Source: Malurus cyaneus samueli (lineage: Eukaryota > Chordata > Aves > Passeriformes > Maluridae). From it: a stretch of DNA of 64,000 nucleotides. Positions 1 through 10,948 of the stretch are shown here, piece after piece. Position numbers and translations under genes: made by a program. The stretch's first letter is position 1. Each line of letters starts with the position of its first letter. The notes beneath the pieces were generated by a model. The model was not told where the DNA came from, did not search any database, and was given only the letters and a program-made list of their open reading frames with translations. The DNA is taken from NCBI GenBank assembly GCA_009741485.1, contig CM019218.1, positions 27,874,101 through 27,938,100 of the forward strand, in the 5' to 3' direction.

Positions 1-2022
1 AAATGACTCAAGGGGCAGTTATAGATATTTGGCCTGATTTTAATAGGCGAAGGGAATGAGCTCCAGAGGTCAATAAACCCCTCCAAAATGATGAATGATT
101 GAGTACCTGTGATGATGATAGTGATTACCGGCGCAATTAAACAGTTTGATTAAATGAGCCATCATAACAATGATGTCTGCGGGAAATCAGCCCTCACGTA
201 TAAAGAAAGATAGTGTGGAGGGCTGACAAACGCCAGTGGGCATTCCTGCATGTTCCGCTAGCGCCGAGCCCTGCAGAGCAGGGCTGTATTTACAAATATG
301 AGGGGAATACGGAGAAAAGTCCCTCTCCTACTTTTAGCCAGAGTTGCACCGTGCTTAAAACCCGCCAGAAGCCGGAGAGCAGACACGGGCTTTTTTTCCT
401 AGAGGATCTCCTCCAAGATTAAAGCTAGTCCTAAGAGCAACCGAATTGCTGTGACTGACTTTCACGGGACTGTAAAGAGAGGTGAGTAGAAGAGCCCTTA
501 GTATGTAGATCTCTTTCGAGCAGTGGTTAAGTCAATTCATTTCACAGGGAAGAAGCCAGTCTTCTTGTGGAGTATTTTATACTCTGTCGTATAAATCGGT
601 AACGTAATTCAAGATATTCATGGTAATGAATGCTTGGCTAATCCTTTGGGTGCGCGGAGACCTACAGAGCAGTAGGTTATGCAAATCCTTTCCTACTTTT
701 ACAGCTGTAGTTTTCCAACAGATTTTTTTGTAAGAGATCTAGTCATCGGCAAATGTTATTTGGGTTTTTTTTCCTTCTTTCTTCCACCTCCCTCCACCCC
801 ACCACCCAAACTTTCTGTAAAGTCGACCTGCAGAGACAACCTGTGTAGCCCGTTAGCAATTTGTGCTAATTTGTTTCCCTCTCTTGAATCCGAGTTACTT
901 TCTGTACAGTCAAGCGACTGTAATAGTGGTTTTTGTTCAAGAGTCCATAGTCATATGCATCCTAGTATGAATGTGGAGATATAAACTCCTCTGGGAGGAT
1001 ATATAGGTATCGCCGTTGTCTTGTATTAATGGGCTCTGTGAATAAACTGAGCTAGGAGTAGAGCTGCGCTGGGTATTGACTGACTATAAACCCCAGACTA
1101 TTGACATTCTGAATTTGAACGGTTTCTTCTTTCTTGGGTCGTTGGATCTGTGGATAAAAATACCCAAACAATAAGAATAAGACTGCGGTGATATAAGGAT
1201 GAGGCAATAGGTGTCCCAACACTCTTTCAGCACGCATACCTGCAGTGGCGCAAAAGGAAACCATGCAAAGGGAACCAGACCTCAGAGAGAAGGACAAGTG
1301 CTGAAAGAAAGTACCTTCAAGCATTTTTCACTTTAAAAAATCATGCAAGCAATGGGAGCAAAGAACTATAAGCTCTCCACTTTCCTTATCTGAGTATGTT
1401 AAAATTCAATTTTTAAAAAACGTTGGATCGCTGCAGTCCCAGTTGATGTATCACACATGGCATAGGAAGGGCAAGAATGGAGCGCAGAGGGTTAAGGTTT
1501 AGTGTTAGGTGGGAGGGAACATAAAAAATTACAGATGCAACTTCGAAAGGCAAGCAGCAGTGAACACTGCAAAAGTCTTTGGGCTGCTTTTTTTCAGTTT
1601 TTTGATTTTAGTCTTTTTTTTAGAAATTTTCTTAGTCAGAACGAGTTAGCAGAGACTTCTTTGAAAAGAGAATTGAGAAAATAAAAAAACCCGAAAATTA
1701 TTTTCGAAGCAAGAAAAGGATTTCTTCTATGTAAGCCAAGTCATCCAACTTCTTTTTTACAAGAAAACTGATGAATTTCTCTTACAGCTTGAGGTCTGAA
1801 GACATGCATGGAGCCTTAAAAACAGCTAGATTACTTTTGCACAGCCAGGTTATAAGGAAAGACCTCTTCTCTTGTGACACTGAAACTATTTTAAAAGATA
1901 AACACTTGTGTATCTCAGGAGACAAGGCTCTGGGTTTGAACTTCCTCGGCTAAAAAAAAAGTTTTGGAAAGCTACAAATATTTGAACCACGGTCCTACTA
2001 AGCTGGCTACAATCTTTGGGGC

Positions 2023-2024
<2 letters not shown>
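1..2024. other. Unique non-coding segment A, conserved-looking
   Basis: This is clean sequence with no recognisable gene. The first 250 bases are AT-rich, contain TAAT-core and ATGATGATG-type motifs, and keep scattered CpGs, which resembles a vertebrate conserved non-coding element. This is an impression from composition, not an alignment. The frames at 679-984 and 1052-1324 show no family motif and end at ordinary stops. The main evidence that the segment belongs to this locus is its degraded reverse-complement image at about 14835-17405. The segment stops where that image enters a CR1 element, so the contig probably broke at a repeat. Confidence 0.6.

Positions 2025-2053
<29 letters not shown>
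2025..2053. repeat. 29-base poly-G homopolymer at contig end
   Basis: There are twenty-nine consecutive G residues just before a short tail (2054-2067) and the N gap. Pure G runs of this length at a contig edge are typical of sequencing or gap-filling artefacts. A true G tract that stalled the polymerase is the alternative. The tail TGGCCAAGTTGCGG recurs, also preceded by a G run, at 13047-13069 as TGGCAAGTTGCGG. Confidence 0.9.
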
Positions 2054-2067
2054 TGGCCAAGTTGCGG

Positions 2068-2092
2068 NNNNNNNNNNNNNNNNNNNNNNNNN
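2068..2092. other. Assembly gap, 25 N
   Basis: Twenty-five undetermined bases separate segment A from the left arm of the inverted repeat. The gap lies exactly at the outer edge of that arm: its first base after the gap (2093) pairs with 35882, where the right arm runs seamlessly into unique sequence. A fixed-size gap of this kind normally marks unknown distance. From the image inside the spacer I infer that about 3.9 kb belongs here and that the sequence now following the gap is misplaced. Confidence 0.98.
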
Positions 2093-4800
2093 CAAGTGTG
2101 GCAGTGATCAGTGAACACATCAAAAAGTAATGAAATTAGAAGCCCAAATGAACATATTGTGAATGACTGAAAAGCGTTTGCCTAAGCTCTTATTAGTCAA
2201 TATTTTGAAGCAAAATGAAGCAAAATTACCTGATAAGATGTGGGGTTCCCAACTGGGAATAAGAGATCCAAGCCCAGAAAATGTAGCTGAATTCATCCAA
2301 GAGTTCATTTCAAATGAATAATCATCTCCATCATCTCTTCCATAAAAGAGGAAAATATTTCAAATGTTTATTTTTAGCTTGGCACATGAATAATAGAAAT
2401 GCAAGGATGTGAGTATTTAATTGTGAAGCAAATTCTTTAAAAAATCAGTAATATTTGTTAATAATTACATTATAGTAGAGCTTTTTTTTTTAGTAATGCC
2501 AGTACCATGCTTTTAAGTGACAAGTCTCAGCTGTTGTGAAGTCCAAGGTAAAGTCATGTGCCCTGAAACACCCAAGAAATAGTATTATCCACTATGACAC
2601 ATGCCTAGATATGTCTTATTGTGATCATAATATAGCCTAAAGGTAAGAATACAGAACAATCACTTGTGTGCTATTTTTTCAGTGCTGTTTATGTTTGTCT
2701 ACATCAAAGAAAAGCTTCTGCTAGAGCTATTTATATCGCTGATCAATAGAACTATTAGTGATGGTTTATAAATGCATGAGACAAGTTTTAAATTTAGCAT
2801 GTACTTTAAAAATTAAATCTATTAGTACGTTAACTTGATCATGTTTCATCACTGAAAAGCCAGTTCATCTTGAAAAATGCTTTTGAAGAAGCAGAATGTA
2901 CCACCATGACATGAGAGATACTTGAAGTGTCAAACAAAAGCTGTGGCCGTGAATCACCAAAGTATGAATTAAAGGACTGATGTTTTCTTGTACTGAGGGC
3001 TTACTGGAAGGGTAGTGATTGTCCACATTTACTATCAGTACAACCTAGAATGTTGAACATGTCACACCTGCAGATTTGGCAACCTGCAAAACCACTTTGC
3101 AGAATCCTGCCTTGTGCCCTTCACCCACATTCTCCTTTAGTCAATGGGACTTTAGGACACGGGTTTGGACTCGGTACTGAAGACTAGACTGTCAGCATAG
3201 AAAACACTGTTGACAGAGATTCTCAGCACTGAGGTGTTTTTCTATGAACTTCTGGTCCCTTTAGTAGGTGAGGTGTACAGGATGATTGGCAGCCCTTCTG
3301 GTCAGTGAGAATTAAAACTGGTGACACATGTGTCTGGTCTTTGAGAGCTATTCGCTGTACAGTCACACGGTGCAGGGCAATTTTCTTTCTAATGTACCAG
3401 CATTAAAGTCAGTGGTGATACAGCACAGATGAGTTTTGCTTTTTGAGTTCTTGGCTATCTGTGATGGGAAAACCATGACGACTAGAAGTATGTAAACAGA
3501 GTAAGACAGTTAGACATACACTTTAATCACAGGGCCTATTGTTTGGAATTAAGGCTAGTCTGCCCCTTAACTCCATTACCAAGGAGAATTTCCCATCTAA
3601 TTCACCCTAAATAAAAATTCCTAGATCCTTTTATACTGACATGGAGAGCACGGTGATGTCTGAGAGCCTAGATGTTATCCCTCTGCTTCCTTTTTATTCA
3701 CCTGTGGGGACCACTTTCTCCTGTGAGAACGGAATCTTCTCTGCAGTGTTGCTGTGAATCACGCTCCTCAACCTGACAAGACTCAAATGGAAGAATAAGA
3801 TTTTCAAAAGTATGGAACAAACAGAGGGGAAAAAAAATAGAGCAAAACAAATTATAGAATATTCACCTTTGTAAAATAGCATTAGCAGCTCTGTGTTCCC
3901 TAACTTACCTTATACCTCAGTTCCATTGCCTTCCATTAGTGAGGTAATTAATTTAGCAGGAGAGATGAAAGGAGCTAAAGAGATGACAGCAGACATGGGT
4001 GAGAAAGAAGTCAAATGTACATCTGTAATAGTGGGCAGCAGAAAAGTGTCTTCGACGTGCATTTTGTAAATGTTAACAGACTGTAAAGGACTGAATGCAG
4101 AGGAGTGTGAGATGTGGTGCCTTTTCTACTGATTCAACCACGGTTTTGTGCTGGTCATTTATAAAAGGAAGAACAAACTCCCACAACCCAAGGCAACCTG
4201 TCTAACCTTCTTGTGTAGCTTTGACTTACAGTGAAGGGTTAATCTGAAAACCCCTAAACTAAAATTCTTGCTACTTGTATGGAAAATACATATATAACTA
4301 AGGCTTTTTCAGAGAAATGTTGTACCCAAGAACTGTTTTGTGAGCTGGGAGTGCTGTACTGAACCTCTGGGGCAAATATTTGCATTGAATTGTTGAAAGA
4401 GTCTGAGATTGGCAACGCCACCCTGCCCTTGGCTAATGAGCCTTCCCCGAGAGAATATCAACTGCAATTACCTTTCAGGGAATAACAACATGCCAAAGAA
4501 CCATGGACCCTGCAGAGAAAAACGAAACACACATTCGTAGATAGAACCTGCTATGAATCAGCATTAATTATCCAATAGAGGGAATGGGGTTGCAATAAGT
4601 CTCAGTTCCCAACTCCCACCATAGATCACAGCAAATGTGAGCTACTTATAAAAAAAACATTTGCAAAGTTCAGCTTGTCCTAGCCTTGTCCTAGCCCCCC
4701 TCCTTTCCTCATAGGCATCTGCACCCTAGTTGTGCTTGGGGTCTGCTTTTCTGGGACAACTTTCCCGACCCACTGTTTGGAGGTGACTGGAAAGGCAATA
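2093..4800. other. Gene-free AT-rich part of left arm
   Basis: This is ordinary intergenic or intronic sequence, duplicated at 33185-35882. I see no coding frame, tRNA or clear transposon. The stretch around 3810-3860 carries a cluster of small differences from the other arm, including a six-base indel. The final 200 bases lead into the CpG-rich patch that follows. Confidence 0.6.
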
Positions 4801-4879
4801 AAAGAGGGCTGGTGGCAGTGAGTGAGGCTTCTGGACATCAGCTATACGGCGAGGCCGATGCAATGATTCATTCGAGGTT

Positions 4880-5335
4880 TCACAGGTGCCAGCGTGGCCG
4901 AGGGCACCAGGCCTGCATCAGAAGTGTTCAAGGAGGCCGGGCTACAGCGCGGCTTTGGCTGCAGAGCCGGGAACCCCTCCGCCTACGGCTGCTTGTCCCA
5001 GCAACACAAAGACGGGGCAGCCGTCCCGGGAGACGGGGTTTTGCTGCGCACATTCCTAAGAAGGAGACCGAGGGAGACGGCGGGAAAGCCGCATATTTTG
5101 GGTTGAGCGAGTGGGAAAACAGAAATTGCCAGCCCTGGAGAGATGCCCGGGGGCACGGGCGGAGCAGCGGGCCCACGCGCCCCGCCAGCCCCGCCGAGCC
5201 CGGCAGCGCCCGCCCTGCGCGGCCCGGGCCGCTCCCCGGGGAGACGGGAAACCCCGCCGCCAACTCTTCGGACGTGAAAACGGCGCGGAGAGGGGCCGGC
5301 TGCTTTGCTGAAACCGGGCACACGTATATTGAGTT
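4880..5335. promoter_or_regulatory. CpG-rich island (left arm copy)
   Basis: GC content rises sharply and CpG dinucleotides become frequent, with several GCCCG/CGGGC and GGCCGGG runs between 5150 and 5310. The reading frames here (up to 189 codons) overlap on both strands, as GC-rich DNA does by chance, and show no known domain. The island is flanked by AT-rich sequence on both sides. Such islands usually mark promoters or regulatory elements of developmental genes. The right-arm copy is at about 32650-33100. Confidence 0.6.
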
Positions 5336-5580
5336 TGTCAGGGATCATAAAATGCGAATTGATTATTCAAACGGCCATTGATTATGAAAGAATGCTTACT
5401 GCAGCAATGGGAAAGGTTAAAAGGAAATTGACCCTCTGCGTACGTGACATACAGTCATTAGGTAAATGAGATATTCATACGGGGTGTAATCAAGGTCATG
5501 CTAATTTTATTTGCGGTATTCGAGTCAAATCTCGAGCTTTGTTCGGGGATAGCAAATTGTCCTCAAAGGAAATGAACGGC
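5336..5580. promoter_or_regulatory. AT-rich constrained-looking block beside CpG island
   Basis: This short block is dense in homeodomain-type TAAT/ATTA cores and ATTCAT or TGATTA motifs, and keeps CpGs in an otherwise AT-rich context (for example TCGAGTC and CTCGAGC near 5521-5536). It is preserved in the other arm at about 32410-32650. Composition suggests a developmental enhancer or conserved non-coding element. I have no alignment, so this is inference. Confidence 0.35.
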
Positions 5581-5600
5581 CAGGTAGACCACAGGTGCCG

Positions 5601-5626
5601 AAAAAAAAAAAAAAAAAAAAAAAAAA
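5601..5626 (+). repeat. Poly-A tract (26 A)
   Basis: A pure run of 26 A is followed by an ACAAACCCC-type A-rich stretch. The matching run in the right arm is 21 T at 32364-32384. This length disagreement between otherwise near-identical arms is typical of homopolymer consensus error. Confidence 0.85.
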
Positions 5627-5679
5627 CAAACCCCAAAAAAACTAGGGAAGCAAATTCCCCCGAAGCTCCGTGTCCGTGG

Positions 5680-5840
5680 TGGGCGCAAACCCCAGGCCCA
5701 GCCCCAACCCTGGTGCGGCCGCGGGGGACGGGCCAGCGCCTGCGGAGCTGCGCGCAGGATCGGGGCTCCCCGCAGGGTCTTCTCACCCCGCTGCTCCCGG
5801 GTCCCCTCCGACCTGGGAAAGCTAGCAGTGCGAGCAATGT
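5680..5840. promoter_or_regulatory. Second small CpG-rich patch (left arm copy)
   Basis: This is a compact GC-rich segment with CGGCCGCGG-like and GCGCGCAGG-like runs, flanked by poly-A and AT-rich DNA. The corresponding segment is 32150-32320. No protein family is recognisable in any frame. It may be part of one larger regulatory island with 4880-5335, interrupted by the AT-rich block. Confidence 0.45.
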
Positions 5841-5899
5841 CAAAGATCCTCGCCTCTCCCAGACAGGATGAGAACGTGTAAAAAAATTAGATTTATTTA

Positions 5900-8880
5900 T
5901 GCACATATTTATCCCCTCTAATTATAGAAATTAATCCTCTTACTTATGACTAAAAGGTAACGTCTAAAGCGTCCCTTTGATGTTTAACAGCATCATTTGT
6001 GGCTAACATTCCAACTGATTAAGGAATAATTGTTGTTAAATGCTTTACAAGTGGATAGTGTTTAATTGAGAGGCATTCATAATTTTACGGCTTACCACAA
6101 AATGAAACGTAATTAAAAACGCAGAAACTTCCAACTGATTTTGTTCCAATTATGTTTATTGTTCAGACTAATTACTGCACAAGATGGGGTACTTTCCCCC
6201 ATGTCTAAATGGCACACGCTTCCCAAATATACCCTTGCAGGTTTTTCTTTTCCAGGTACAGGCTTGGGACGGCTTTCTGCAGCCGCCGTTCCCCCACCTC
6301 CCACCCCTCCCCATTGTAATTAAATGCTCCAGTCTTTTCTTCTCTCCCCCATGCAACACCTTGGGATGTGAGAAAGTGATGGCAGCTTTCTTCCCTCGGA
6401 GCTCGAAGTAATTGTAGAAGGGCTGATGAATTTCTTGAAGAAACACTTGCCACACACTGAGGAAACCATCGCCTAGCAGGATTTTACAAACCAAAGTAAA
6501 CAAAGCACCCCAGGGGCAATTTCCTCCTTTTGCGCAGCGTACTTCTCAATTTACCTCAGAAGGGATCACAAACACGCGAGGATTACAACAGAAATCATAT
6601 TTAGTTTGGGGAACATATTCTGGATGAGAAGGAGCATTGAAATTGAAAGCGTTCAAAGGAAGGGACAGTCATTAAAATACCTGCCAGGCGCGCTGCCATT
6701 CCCTTAACTAACCCTCCTTCTTTCGCGTGAACTAAGAAATCTCTTCAGCATCTATTTAAACATAGATATCCCTGGGGGAAGGGGGGGGGAACAAACGGAA
6801 AAGAAACCAACCCCTCAGGTCCATCTCACCAACACCTTTAAAACAACATCATCCTCGGAAAGGGGTGGGGAATAAAGTTATTTGCCTAATTTCACTGTTT
6901 GTTCTATTGAAGAGAGTTTATTGTGCAAGTGGATTTATTTATTTAATTTATTTAGTTATTGAGTTTCTCCATGCCTCAGCTGGGCTCTTGGAGAAAACTA
7001 GAGAGTTGCCTGAGATCCTGCTAATGAAAAATCAGTTCTCTCAGTTAAAGTGAATAATCTCATCAATCGGACCCTGATAAAATAGGGGCGGGGGCATCAA
7101 ATGTCCAATACTGCTTCCAATTTGCTTTTTTTCCTTTGGGCTCCAAACCGTTAGGAAATGCTTACACACATATTTATTGCTCCTTTTGTCTCCTTTCTAG
7201 CAGGATGCAAACCTCCGCGCGTGTGTGCATGGTTCGGGGGGTTGTTGCTCTCTTTGGGAGGGTTGCAGCACTCACAGGTGTGCTTTGGTTCGTCAGTGTA
7301 TCCCTGTACAGTTTCCCAATTCTACTGGAGGGTTTAATCTAGGTGTGAGAGTAGAAAAGTGTTTAAATTCTACTGGGAAAATAAGCGGGGCTGGGGGAGG
7401 GAGCGGGAGGGGGAGGAATTCCCTCTTATGGCGAGTCAGAAATAGCCCAAGCTTTCCAAACGGATGTTTAAATTGGACATAATGGAGCAATAGCTCCTTT
7501 TTTTTTTCTCTTTTTCTCTTTTTTATTTTTTCCCCTCTTCAGGTATGAGTCTTGAATCCTTTCATTAAACTGACACTGATTTCCAGAGACGGAGAAAAGG
7601 AGGGGTATCTGAGGTGGACATTTTATGTAAATGAGCAAATCCGAAATGTATTACAAATCCACTGTAATAAAACTGACAGTTTTGACAGTATTGACAACAT
7701 AAATATATGTTGGAACACAGCACTTTCAGACACTTAACCGATGAAGCAATAAAAAGATTCGACTACAATATTTCAAATAATCGACATTGATGTTTTGATA
7801 CATCATTTTTATACCTCGAATCGATCTATCACTCTATGACCGGTCAATTTTAAGTAAAAATCTGCTGCAATTATTTACGCTATTGCCAATGACGACCTAA
7901 TAACTGTTTTCAATTAATTACAGCAAAACTAAGCATTATGAGGACTAACCGGCCGCATATTCCATTGTATAGCATTTCTTGTATGGAGAGCAAACACATA
8001 TATGTATATTGCATTCTCTTTGTGGGATCAAAGAAAGACATACAAAGATGATCACAATCTTGGGCGGGGGGATACAGAGGGGGGGTGAGAATAAAAAAGC
8101 AAATCTTCTTTTCAGGGAACACACCGCCGGCTCTCACCGTGTACTTCCAGGAAACGCTATAATATTTTGTCAGCTCACTCTTTGCAATACCAAACCAGGC
8201 TCCTAAGATTTTTTTTTTTCCTTTTTCCTTTGGGCTGTGCACTGAAATTCCACTTTAAACAATGGGCCGAGCAGTTCTTGAAAAAGAAAGGAAATTCGTG
8301 CTTCGAGTGATTGCCTGTGTGTTGTGAGAGTCTCCGGATCATTTCAAAAGAGGTAGGAGTATATTGTTCTCTCCGGACCGAGAACTCCAGAGTAAAAATG
8401 AGAGCGCTCCTCTTCGGAGTTTTATAGGCAGCTGGAGAACAAAAGGGGATATTTTGAGTGAGCTAGAGCAGAGCTCTGAGCAGAGTTTGAAGCCTTTGCA
8501 GATTCTCTGATATCACACCAAAGCCATTTAGTTTGCCCTAACTGTCCTTTTGGTTACCGATGTCATTAACTTGGAAGATTGATTTTTTTTATGCTTCAGC
8601 TTCTTTGAACATTTTCAAACTAGATTTTAACTACCCGGTGCAAGCAGTGTTAGTGGGAAGCCCTGACAGGTTTGTAGTTGGTTTTGTCTTCTTTTTTTTT
8701 CTTCGTTTCTTTTTTTTTTGGTTGTTTTGTTTTTGTTTTTTTTTTTTCCCCTGTGTGTGATGGAAATACACATATCGGCTGTTTATGGTCTTCCACTTCC
8801 ATAAACATCCAGCCTAATAAATGAGAAAAACCCCCTCTTCTCTGACTTTAGAGCTTCACACCCACCCGCGTGACATAAAC
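5900..8880. other. Gene-free stretch of left arm with constrained-looking AT blocks
   Basis: No coding gene is recognisable. The stretch alternates AT-rich sequence with short G-rich or T-rich runs. AT blocks with retained CpGs lie near 5880-6120 and 7600-7960. A T-rich low-complexity run at 8680-8750 differs in length from its partner at 29250-29330. An ATTT-type simple repeat lies at 6931-6955. All of it is repeated in reverse at about 29120-32090. Confidence 0.55.
7600..7960. promoter_or_regulatory. Candidate conserved regulatory block with TGACA triplet
   Basis: This AT-rich block keeps unusual TCGA motifs, for example around 7758, 7784 and 7818-7824. It also contains three TGACA sites starting at 7674, 7683 and 7692, exactly nine bases apart; the first two are full TGACAG. 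TGACAG is the known core of TALE homeodomain proteins (MEIS/PREP/TGIF). The regular spacing is seen directly; regulation by TALE factors is inference. The other copy is at about 30030-30400. Confidence 0.35.
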
Positions 8881-8899
8881 CGGACAAACGCGAAGGGGG

Positions 8900-9322
8900 T
8901 CATCTCTACGCCCCTTCCCACCGGCGAGTTTCGCCCCACAGGGACGGGATGCGGAGGGAGCCACCATCGCGGCTCCCCGCGGGAGTAGCTGCGGCCCGCG
9001 GGGCGAGCTCCGTGCGCGGCTTCCGCGCCGGCGTCGGCCGGGCCCTGGTTTTGAGCCCCGCCAGTAGCGCTAGAGGGGCCGCCGATGGCCAGCTCGGCGC
9101 AGCGCGGGAGGCAGCGCGCACCGGGCATCCCGCTAGCGCCGGCTCGCAGCCCCGCGGCCCGGGCAAGCACCGCCACAAAGGGGGTCGGCGCGGGAGGACG
9201 ACCCCCGCATCGTTCTTGTTTCGTGTATGGGCTTGGGGTTTTTTTTTTTTTTTATTTTTCCCTCTTAAAAAACAAGAAGTGGGGAGAAGGGTGGAAGAAA
9301 GAGTTAAAAGCGAAGTTAACAG
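8900..9322 (+). promoter_or_regulatory. CpG island with possible first-exon splice donor (left arm copy)
   Basis: GC-rich, CpG-dense sequence runs from about 8900 to 9220, followed by a T-rich run. The sequence then reads AACAG|GTAAGTAAATG with the boundary after 9322, a near-perfect vertebrate 5' splice site. An island promoter with a non-coding first exon on the + strand of this arm would look like this. No TATA box or start codon in a convincing frame is visible. The same site lies on the - strand at 28695 in the right arm, which is probably its true genomic orientation. Confidence 0.35.
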
Positions 9323-9329
9323 GTAAGTA

Positions 9330-10460
9330 AATGAACCTCCTCCTAATCCAGCTCCCAAAGAGTCATACCGCAGTCGGAGGTCAAGAAAAGTTCACCGTGA
9401 TGGGCTACCATTGACTTTCAGGACCAGAAAGATTTTCGACAAATAATAATTTACATTACTGGAAATACGCGAAGTACACTCACTTCAGACGGGGGATGGG
9501 GGGGGGGACGGCGGGGGACGGTCCGTTCCTATTTTGGGGAGGATCTAAATGAACCCACTGATTTTGCAGAAAGCTAAAACGTGCATGATTTCACAGGGGC
9601 ACCCGAGATGGGACCTCGAAAGTCTTGCAGCTGCGGGAAGTCGGAGGCGAATCAAAGAGTGCTGAGACGAATAAAAAGTGACTGAAGTTGTAAAAAGCAA
9701 CCGTAAGGGCAAAGGAGAGCGTGGTAAAGAGCGAATTTGGGGGTAAGAATTTAAACTGTGGCATAAACCTGATTATAAAAAGGAAAACGTACTATTTAAA
9801 CTCCACACTTCACAAAACAAAAGTAAAATTCGCGTAAATTTCAGTACGGGGTCGTGGTGATGTCCCATGTCCACATTTTAACAGGCAGATTGCTTTCTTC
9901 ATTAATTATGACACATTGCCTGGAATGATAGTTGGAGATAAAAAGCCAGTTCGAATATGCTAAATTTTTCAGTGCATTCCACGATATCTTTACCCCATTT
10001 ATGAGGACTTTTGCCTTCAAATGCAAGCCTACGTGTTATCGAACACAATGGCATCATCCGAAATACTTGAACTCAGCACACAAACAAACAAACATTGAAT
10101 AAAGTTACAAACAAGATTAAGGTTCAAGTTATTTGTCCCTGTAGCAAGGCGTCAATTGTCCTAACAGATGTAGGAACGTTAAGAGGATTTAAACCATGCG
10201 AATTTAATAAACCAGATTAGCAATAGGTGCTTTCCACAAATGCTAAGAACCGAAAAGTAAATCTAGCCTAAATTACCCATCGGAGCAGAGCATCACCTAC
10301 AAGGAGAGCACAAAATTTCCTACAGTGTTCAACAGGATTTCGTGCAAGCATGGCTTGTTTCCCACTAAAAACTTTCTATTTGCATTAAATCTTGTGCTAG
10401 GAGCACACGCGCGTGCAAAACAGCAGTTTAACTTCTCCTTTGGGATTTATTCTTGAAATC
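9330..10460. other. Gene-free, well-preserved stretch of left arm
   Basis: This is AT-rich sequence with a short G-rich run near 9490-9530, whose length differs from its partner near 28495-28535. A 61-codon frame on the - strand at 9841-10026 is identical in the other arm, but has no recognisable motif and no splice or start context. I treat it as chance. Good preservation between arms says nothing about selection here, because the arms are probably the same locus. Confidence 0.5.
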
Positions 10461-10471
10461 TGAAATATTAC

Positions 10472-10497
10472 CTGTTGTGCCATCCGCTTTTGCAAGG
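10472..10497 (-). other. 26-nt microexon candidate (left arm copy)
   Basis: On the - strand a long polypyrimidine tract ends in TTTTCCACAG, followed by 26 bases and then GTAATATTT. The 26-base segment contains an ATG in good context (GCGGATGG) reading Met-Ala-Gln-Gln up to the donor. It could be a coding microexon, the start codon of a spliced mRNA, or a non-coding RNA exon. The right-arm copy at 27541-27566 is likely the genuine one. Confidence 0.3.
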
Positions 10498-10948
10498 CTG
10501 TGGAAAAGAGAGAGAGAGGAGGAGGGAGGAATGTAACGAGCAAGCAAGAGAGGCATGTCTCAAAGCCAGCAAAGGACTAAGATGCCACACTTCGGAAAGG
10601 CTGATTGAAAACAGACTCTTCTTAAGTTTTAAAGGGATTTTCTCTCTCGCTCCCTCCGAGAGCTAAGAAGGCCGATTTGGATTTGAAGGGAATAGGTTTC
10701 AGCATCCATAATTTGTTCTGTGCACTTGTAAAATGCGATTTGAAGAGGATCTTTAGCCCTCTGATTGTCTTTGCGATTGTTTTTCTTGAAACGGATCTTT
10801 TGCCCTTAATGAATCCCCACACAGGCTGGACAGCTCTGCTCGGACACTGAGGAGCGCTAACCCCAAACTGACCCCAATTTGACACCACAAGATAAATTTT
10901 ACCGCCTGTTAAAACCATTTCCAGCCTCGGCAAAAGGAGCTGGCGGTT

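Larger units (their letters stand above)
2093..10948 (+). repeat. Left arm (L) of 8.8-kb inverted repeat
   Basis: This arm is the reverse complement of 27090-35882 over its whole length. Paired positions include 2308/35668, 4812/33173, 6503/31488, 7552/30442, 9358/28659, 10026/28012 and 10861/27178. Their sums drift only from 37976 to 38039, a net length difference of about 63 bases. Many differences are homopolymer lengths, such as 26 A at 5601 against 21 T at 32364. A few are SNP-like or small indels, for example near 3815-3860. The arm ends inside AGCTGGCGGTT at 10938-10948. It contains three CpG-rich patches and several AT-rich constrained-looking blocks but no recognised gene. I infer an erroneous inverted copy or an alternate haplotype, not a second genomic copy. 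Confidence 0.95.

Noticed and set aside
4812..5381. 189-codon open frame in the left-arm CpG island
   Set aside because: It overlaps open frames on both strands, has no recognisable domain, and its reading frame is altered by indels in the right-arm copy (32603-33173). Typical of GC-rich chance frames.
9841..10026. 61-codon frame identical in both arms (also 28012-28197)
   Set aside because: Identity between arms only reflects duplication of the same DNA. No family motif, splice context or initiation signal is visible.
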